Source: JACQCF01 sp043742785 (GTDB taxonomy: Bacteria > Omnitrophota > Gorgyraeia > Zapsychrales > Fredricksoniimonadaceae). From it: a DNA stretch of 10,301 bases. Shown piece by piece: positions 6,911 to 10,301 of the stretch. Positions within the stretch are counted from its first letter, which is position 1, and each line of letters begins with the position of its first letter. Position numbers and translations under genes: made by a program. The notes under the pieces were generated by a model. It did not search any database, was not told the DNA's origin, and saw only the letters and a program-made list of their open reading frames with translations. The stretch spans positions 1-10,301 of the forward strand of contig JAYTXU010000076.1 of assembly GCA_043742785.1 (NCBI GenBank). The letters run 5' to 3'.

Positions 6911-7195
6911 ATGGAAACTCAAAACACGCCTTATAAACGTCAAATTTTTGTCTGCACCAATGATGCCAACGGAGAAAAAGCCTCCTGCGGAGATCACAAA
7001 GGGAAAGAGGTATTCCGCAACTTACGTGAAATCGCCAAGGAACGTAAACTTCATCCCATGATTCGCGTAGCTCAAGCCAAATGTTTAGGCCAATGCGCTA
7101 AAGGCGTCAACATCATGGTTTATCCCGAAAATATCTGGCATAGTGCTGTTCAAGTAGAAGATGTTCTTGGCTTAGCTGATCAATATATTCAATAA
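6911..7195 (+). CDS. Thioredoxin-like [2Fe-2S] ferredoxin
   Basis: A 94-residue cytoplasmic protein of the thioredoxin-fold [2Fe-2S] ferredoxin family, the fold also seen in the NuoE subunit of complex I. The four expected cluster ligands are present with typical spacing: C15, C26 (C-x10-C), C58 and C62 (C-x3-C, KCLGQC). The downstream GVNIMVYPENIWHSAV also fits the family, so it is probably an electron carrier; its partner is not identified. The frame is open from a TTG at 6794, and an ATG at 6845 is also in frame, but those extensions run through the leader hairpin and do not look like protein of this family. The ATG at 6911 gives the usual short N-terminus before the first Cys. Its AGGTG ribosome site lies in the hairpin stem. 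It is separated from the dehydrogenase upstream by 137 nt and from the next gene by 98 nt. Confidence 0.92.
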   Translation: METQNTPYKRQIFVCTNDANGEKASCGDHKGKEVFRNLREIAKERKLHPMIRVAQAKCLGQCAKGVNIMVYPENIWHSAVQVEDVLGLADQYIQ

Positions 7196-7238
7196 AATAT
7201 ATTCGCCCTCTATTGCTTTTTTTCTCTTCACGTCTATA

Positions 7239-7267
7239 CTAACAATATAGTTTATTTTAATTATAAT
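7239..7267 (+). promoter_or_regulatory. Candidate promoter of the acyl-CoA dehydrogenase operon
   Basis: TATAAT at 7262-7267 is a perfect -10 box, preceded with a 17-bp spacer by CTAACA (7239-7244, 4 of 6 to the -35 consensus). A start near 7274 would leave a leader of about 20 nt containing AAGGA (7282-7286). A weaker alternative is TTGCTT (7213-7218) with TATACT (7235-7240). A small AT inverted repeat, CTATA (7234-7238) with TATAG (7246-7250), overlaps the site and could be an operator or chance. AT-richness makes such matches common. Confidence 0.5.
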
Positions 7268-7293
7268 ACTTTCATAAACTCAAGGAAAACCTT

Positions 7294-9147
7294 ATGAGCA
7301 TGTTCGATAAAAACATCAGCCAAGAAAAACTAAAATCTTTAGAATTTGCTGAAGCCGCTCGTGAAATGGAATGGAAATCTCCAAGTTTTGCCCTCAAATT
7401 ATTTCATGGTTCTCTAGATTTTAGTCTCATTTCTCCTTTTCCTCAACAAACCCTCGAAGAGAAAAAAGAAGGGGATGAATATCTTGTTAAAATTGAAAAA
7501 TTTCTTAGAGAAAATCTTGATCCTGATCAAGTGGATATAACCGGCATTATTCCTGATAAAGTTTATGAAGGTTTAGCCCAAATGCAGGCCTTTGCTTTAA
7601 AAATCCCTAAAGAATACGGCGGGATGGGATTTAATCAATATAATTATAACCGTATTATGCATTTGATTGCCTCTTACTGCGGTTCAACCGGTGTATTATT
7701 ATCTGCCCATCAAAGCATCGGCGTTCCTCAACCTTTAAAATTATTTGGAACTCCTGAACAAAAAAAGAAATATTTACCAATGTTTGCCAAAGGAGCTATT
7801 TCAGCTTTTGCTTTGACAGAACCAGAAGCTGGATCTGATCCAAGAGGGATGCACACAACAGCTACTCCAACAGAAGATGGTAAATCCTTTATTCTTAACG
7901 GAGAGAAACTTTGGTGTACCAATGGTCTCATTGCCGATGTCATTATTGTCATGGCTGTGACACCCCCTAAAATTATTAGAGGTAAGGAGATTAAACAAAT
8001 CACTGCGTTTATTCTTGAAACAAGTACGCCAGGTATTGAAAAAGCTCATCGCTGCCAATTTATGGGATTGCATGGCATTCAAAATGGTCTCATGCGCTTT
8101 AGAAATGTTAAGGTTCCTCGAGAGAATATTATCTTAGGAGAAGGAGAAGGTCTTAAATTAGCTCTCATGACTTTAAATACCGGACGTTTAACTCTACCCG
8201 CTGCTTCTGCAGGTATTGGTAAATGGTGTTTAAACGTAGCTCGTCAATGGTCGACAAAACGTATTCAGTGGGGAAGTGCCATTGGAGAACATGAGTCAGT
8301 TGCCCTCAAACTTTCTAGTATCGCAAGCAACACTTTTGCTATCGATGCTGTAACCTGGCTAACGTCCGCCATGGCTGATGATAAACATGTTGATATCCGC
8401 CTAGAAGCTGCTATTGCTAAATACTTCTGTACGGAAGTTTCCTGGAAAATTGTGGATGACACCTTACAGATTCGAGGCGGCAGCGGCTATGAAACTTCTT
8501 CATCCTTAAGAGCACGCGGAGCTGATTATTGGCCAGTTGAACGTGTTCTGCGTGATGTACGTATCAACAGAATTATTGAAGGCACCACAGATATTATGCA
8601 TTTGTTTATTGCCCGTGAAGCCTTAGATCCTCATTTATCTAAAATTAAACCACTCATTAGTGGTCGTATACCTATTGGAACTAAAATCGCAGCTGCTTTA
8701 AAAATGGCTGCCTTTTATGCATTCTGGTATCCTAAACAATGGTTACCTACCTTAGCCCCTTTTATTATTTCAGATTTACCGCAACCATTAGATGAGCATA
8801 TGATCTATGTACAAACAGCCAGTAAGAGATTAGCACGTTACACCTTTCATCAAATGATGAAATATCAACAGAAATTGGAAAGTAAACAAAGCATCCTCAA
8901 TCGAGTTGTCGATGTTGGTACAGAATTATTTGCTATTTCAGCTACTTGTTCATATGCAGCTATGTTAAAGAAGAATAGTCAAGAGAATGCAGTAGACTTA
9001 GCTAATAGTTTTTGTAACGAATCTCGTAAGCGCATAGAAACAACTTTCAAAGAAAACAGAGATAATGACGACCAATCAAATTTAAGAATAGCTAAAAAAA
9101 TATTAGCTCGTAATTTCGAGTGGATGGAAAATGAGATCATCAAATGA
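7294..9147 (+). CDS. Acyl-CoA dehydrogenase, long form with C-terminal extension
   Basis: FAD-dependent acyl-CoA dehydrogenases introduce the trans-2 double bond in fatty acyl-CoA and pass electrons to an electron-transfer flavoprotein. This 617-residue protein shows the N-terminal helical domain, the middle-domain signature ALTEPEAGSDP (173-183), WCTNG at 207-211, and the C-terminal domain with RIIEGTTDIM, where Glu429 sits at the position of the catalytic base in medium- and very-long-chain family members. About 150 residues follow the core, as in very-long-chain (VLCAD/ACAD9-like) enzymes, so a long-chain substrate is possible but not shown. The ATG has AAGGA 7 nt upstream. No ETF, thiolase or acyl-CoA ligase lies in the window. 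The stop overlaps the next gene by ATGA, so the two are probably coupled in translation and linked in function. Confidence 0.95.
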   Translation: MSMFDKNISQEKLKSLEFAEAAREMEWKSPSFALKLFHGSLDFSLISPFPQQTLEEKKEGDEYLVKIEKFLRENLDPDQVDITGIIPDKVYEGLAQMQAFALKIPKEYGGMGFNQYNYNRIMHLIASYCGSTGVLLSAHQSIGVPQPLKLFGTPEQKKKYLPMFAKGAISAFALTEPEAGSDPRGMHTTATPTEDGKSFILNGEKLWCTNGLIADVIIVMAVTPPKIIRGKEIKQITAFILETSTPGIEKAHRCQFMGLHGIQNGLMRFRNVKVPRENIILGEGEGLKLALMTLNTGRLTLPAASAGIGKWCLNVARQWSTKRIQWGSAIGEHESVALKLSSIASNTFAIDAVTWLTSAMADDKHVDIRLEAAIAKYFCTEVSWKIVDDTLQIRGGSGYETSSSLRARGADYWPVERVLRDVRINRIIEGTTDIMHLFIAREALDPHLSKIKPLISGRIPIGTKIAAALKMAAFYAFWYPKQWLPTLAPFIISDLPQPLDEHMIYVQTASKRLARYTFHQMMKYQQKLESKQSILNRVVDVGTELFAISATCSYAAMLKKNSQENAVDLANSFCNESRKRIETTFKENRDNDDQSNLRIAKKILARNFEWMENEIIK

Positions 9148-10301
9148 CAGCCCTACCGTCATTCTTTAATAAACTTGCTATCATCAAACAAATCCCTATT
9201 TTTGAAGGATTAAATTGGTTTGAACTTAATCGTATAGCAAGAAGACTTGATCTTGTTGAATTTAACAAAGGCGATCTTATTTGCAAACAAGGGGATCCTG
9301 CAAATGCTTTTTATGCCTTGGTTTCTGGTCGTGTTTACTCCTACACATTAAATTCTGCAGGACAAAAAGAAGAAATTGATATTATCTTACGCGGCATGCA
9401 TTTTGGTGTCATTTCTACCTTAACAGGAGAAAACCATTCACATACCTACGAAGTTATTAACGATTCCATTGCTATAAAAATTAATAAAGATGACTTTGCT
9501 AATATTCTTAAAGGTACTCCTAAGCTGGCAGTTGCTTTAAGCCAAAGTCTTTCCCGCAGAATAAGAAGCCAGGTCACAGGTACAAAAGAAACTCAGGAAA
9601 GTGCCATTATTGCTGTCTATTCACCTGTTAAAGGCTCAGGCAGCTCTACCTATGCGGCTAACTTAGCCTTAGCTTTGAAAAATCAAACAGATAAAAAAGT
9701 TCTATTATTAAGCCTTTCTTCTGACTTAAATGATCCCTTGATCAATTTAGCTGATATTGTATACGATCATCAAAAAATAATTACTGCCATCCAGAAAGAT
9801 AAATTACCGATTGATATTCTAGGTGTTAATTTTGACACTAAGGATCCTGGTATTCTAAGCAGAATAAGCCAATTTGTAAGTACTTTAGCCAACAATTATA
9901 ACTATATTGTCTTTGATTTACCCAATCAAATGGACAATATTATCTTAAAGACACTTGTTCAAAGTGATATCGTCCATCTGGTTACCCTTGAACGTGAACA
10001 TGATCTAGAATCAACCCGTCACGTCATCGATCAGCTTTCGGAACAATTAAAAGACCGATTTCATGTTGATAAAGTTCAAGTCATCATTAGCGGGGTCAAA
10101 GAAGAAAATGGATTAAAACCTAATGAAATTAAAAAAATTCTAAATTATGACGTTTTTCTTAGACTACCTAATTTAAAAAATGGTGAATTTAAAAGTGAAA
10201 ATATTTATGATGGTTTTTCCATTGTTAAAGTTGAACCGACCAGTGAATATTCATTGGTGCTTCAACGTTTAAGCCGACAAATTAGCGGTTCCTTAGTTGG
10301 A
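9144..10301 (+). CDS. Cyclic-nucleotide-binding-fold plus MinD/CpaE-like protein, 3' partial (possible NTE-type patatin phospholipase)
   Basis: The frame runs from the ATG that overlaps the acyl-CoA dehydrogenase stop to the window end without a stop, with 386 residues visible. Residues ~14-125 look like a Crp-type cNMP-binding beta-barrel (IPIFEGL, then FNKGDLICKQGD, then FYALVSGRV). The phosphate-binding cassette (from ~87, FGVISTLTGE) lacks the usual Glu after FG and the usual Arg, so ligand binding may be altered or lost. Residues ~152-370 resemble a MinD/ParA/CpaE Rossmann domain. Its P-loop is K163-G-S-G-S-S-T, with Ser where the canonical Walker A lysine would be, and YIVFDLPNQ (Asp258) fits Walker B. 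No DNA-binding helix-turn-helix is seen. Bacterial NTE-like proteins pair a cNMP domain and a degenerate P-loop-like segment with a C-terminal patatin lipase, and the ending RQISGSLVG resembles the lead-in to such a domain. That continuation is inference. Confidence 0.8.
   Translation, partial: MTALPSFFNKLAIIKQIPIFEGLNWFELNRIARRLDLVEFNKGDLICKQGDPANAFYALVSGRVYSYTLNSAGQKEEIDIILRGMHFGVISTLTGENHSHTYEVINDSIAIKINKDDFANILKGTPKLAVALSQSLSRRIRSQVTGTKETQESAIIAVYSPVKGSGSSTYAANLALALKNQTDKKVLLLSLSSDLNDPLINLADIVYDHQKIITAIQKDKLPIDILGVNFDTKDPGILSRISQFVSTLANNYNYIVFDLPNQMDNIILKTLVQSDIVHLVTLEREHDLESTRHVIDQLSEQLKDRFHVDKVQVIISGVKEENGLKPNEIKKILNYDVFLRLPNLKNGEFKSENIYDGFSIVKVEPTSEYSLVLQRLSRQISGSLVG

Overview
The window comes from an AT-rich bacterial genome. 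Every gene I can support lies on the + strand. TGA, TAA and TAATG/ATGA junctions are used as ordinary stops and couplings, so the standard bacterial code applies. LeuC and LeuD are of the long proteobacterial type. Other features recall uncultured lineages such as Omnitrophota and related groups: a small helical orphan protein, a cyclic-nucleotide/MinD-like fusion, and a cysteine-rich surface protein behind a Gly-Thr linker. I cannot fix the phylum from sequence alone, and that assignment is low-confidence.

Bases 1-569 hold the C-terminal end of a probable secreted or surface protein. It has an 18-bp tandem repeat encoding (Gly-Thr)n, followed by a segment with 16 cysteines. Bases 570-795 are an AT-rich intergenic region. 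Near its end lies an ideal sigma-70-like promoter (TTGACA, 17-bp spacer, TATAAT), overlapped by a second copy of the -35 box 11 bp downstream.

Bases 796-6773 are a tight, apparently co-transcribed block: leuC, leuD, ilvD, a 110-residue protein of unknown function, aroC and a short-chain dehydrogenase. Junctions are 5-nt or shorter gaps or ATGA/TAATG overlaps, except a gap of about 11 nt before aroC. LeuCD (isopropylmalate isomerase) and IlvD (dihydroxyacid dehydratase) are Fe-S dehydratases of branched-chain amino acid synthesis. AroC makes chorismate for aromatic amino acids. The rest of both pathways (leuA, leuB, ilvBN, ilvC, other aro genes) must be elsewhere.

Bases 6774-6910 form a 137-nt leader holding a long imperfect hairpin. 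The hairpin appears to mask part of the Shine-Dalgarno sequence of the next gene, a 94-residue thioredoxin-like [2Fe-2S] ferredoxin (6911-7195). A second candidate promoter precedes an acyl-CoA dehydrogenase of about 617 residues (7294-9147). That gene overlaps by ATGA a protein left open at the window edge (9144-10301), which has an N-terminal cyclic-nucleotide-binding fold and then a degenerate MinD/CpaE-like P-loop domain. By analogy with bacterial NTE-like proteins, I infer that it continues into a patatin phospholipase domain beyond the window. The last two genes would then form a lipid-metabolism unit.

The observations most worth a second look are the hairpin leader of the ferredoxin, the unknown protein wedged between ilvD and aroC, and the truncated cNMP/MinD-like protein.
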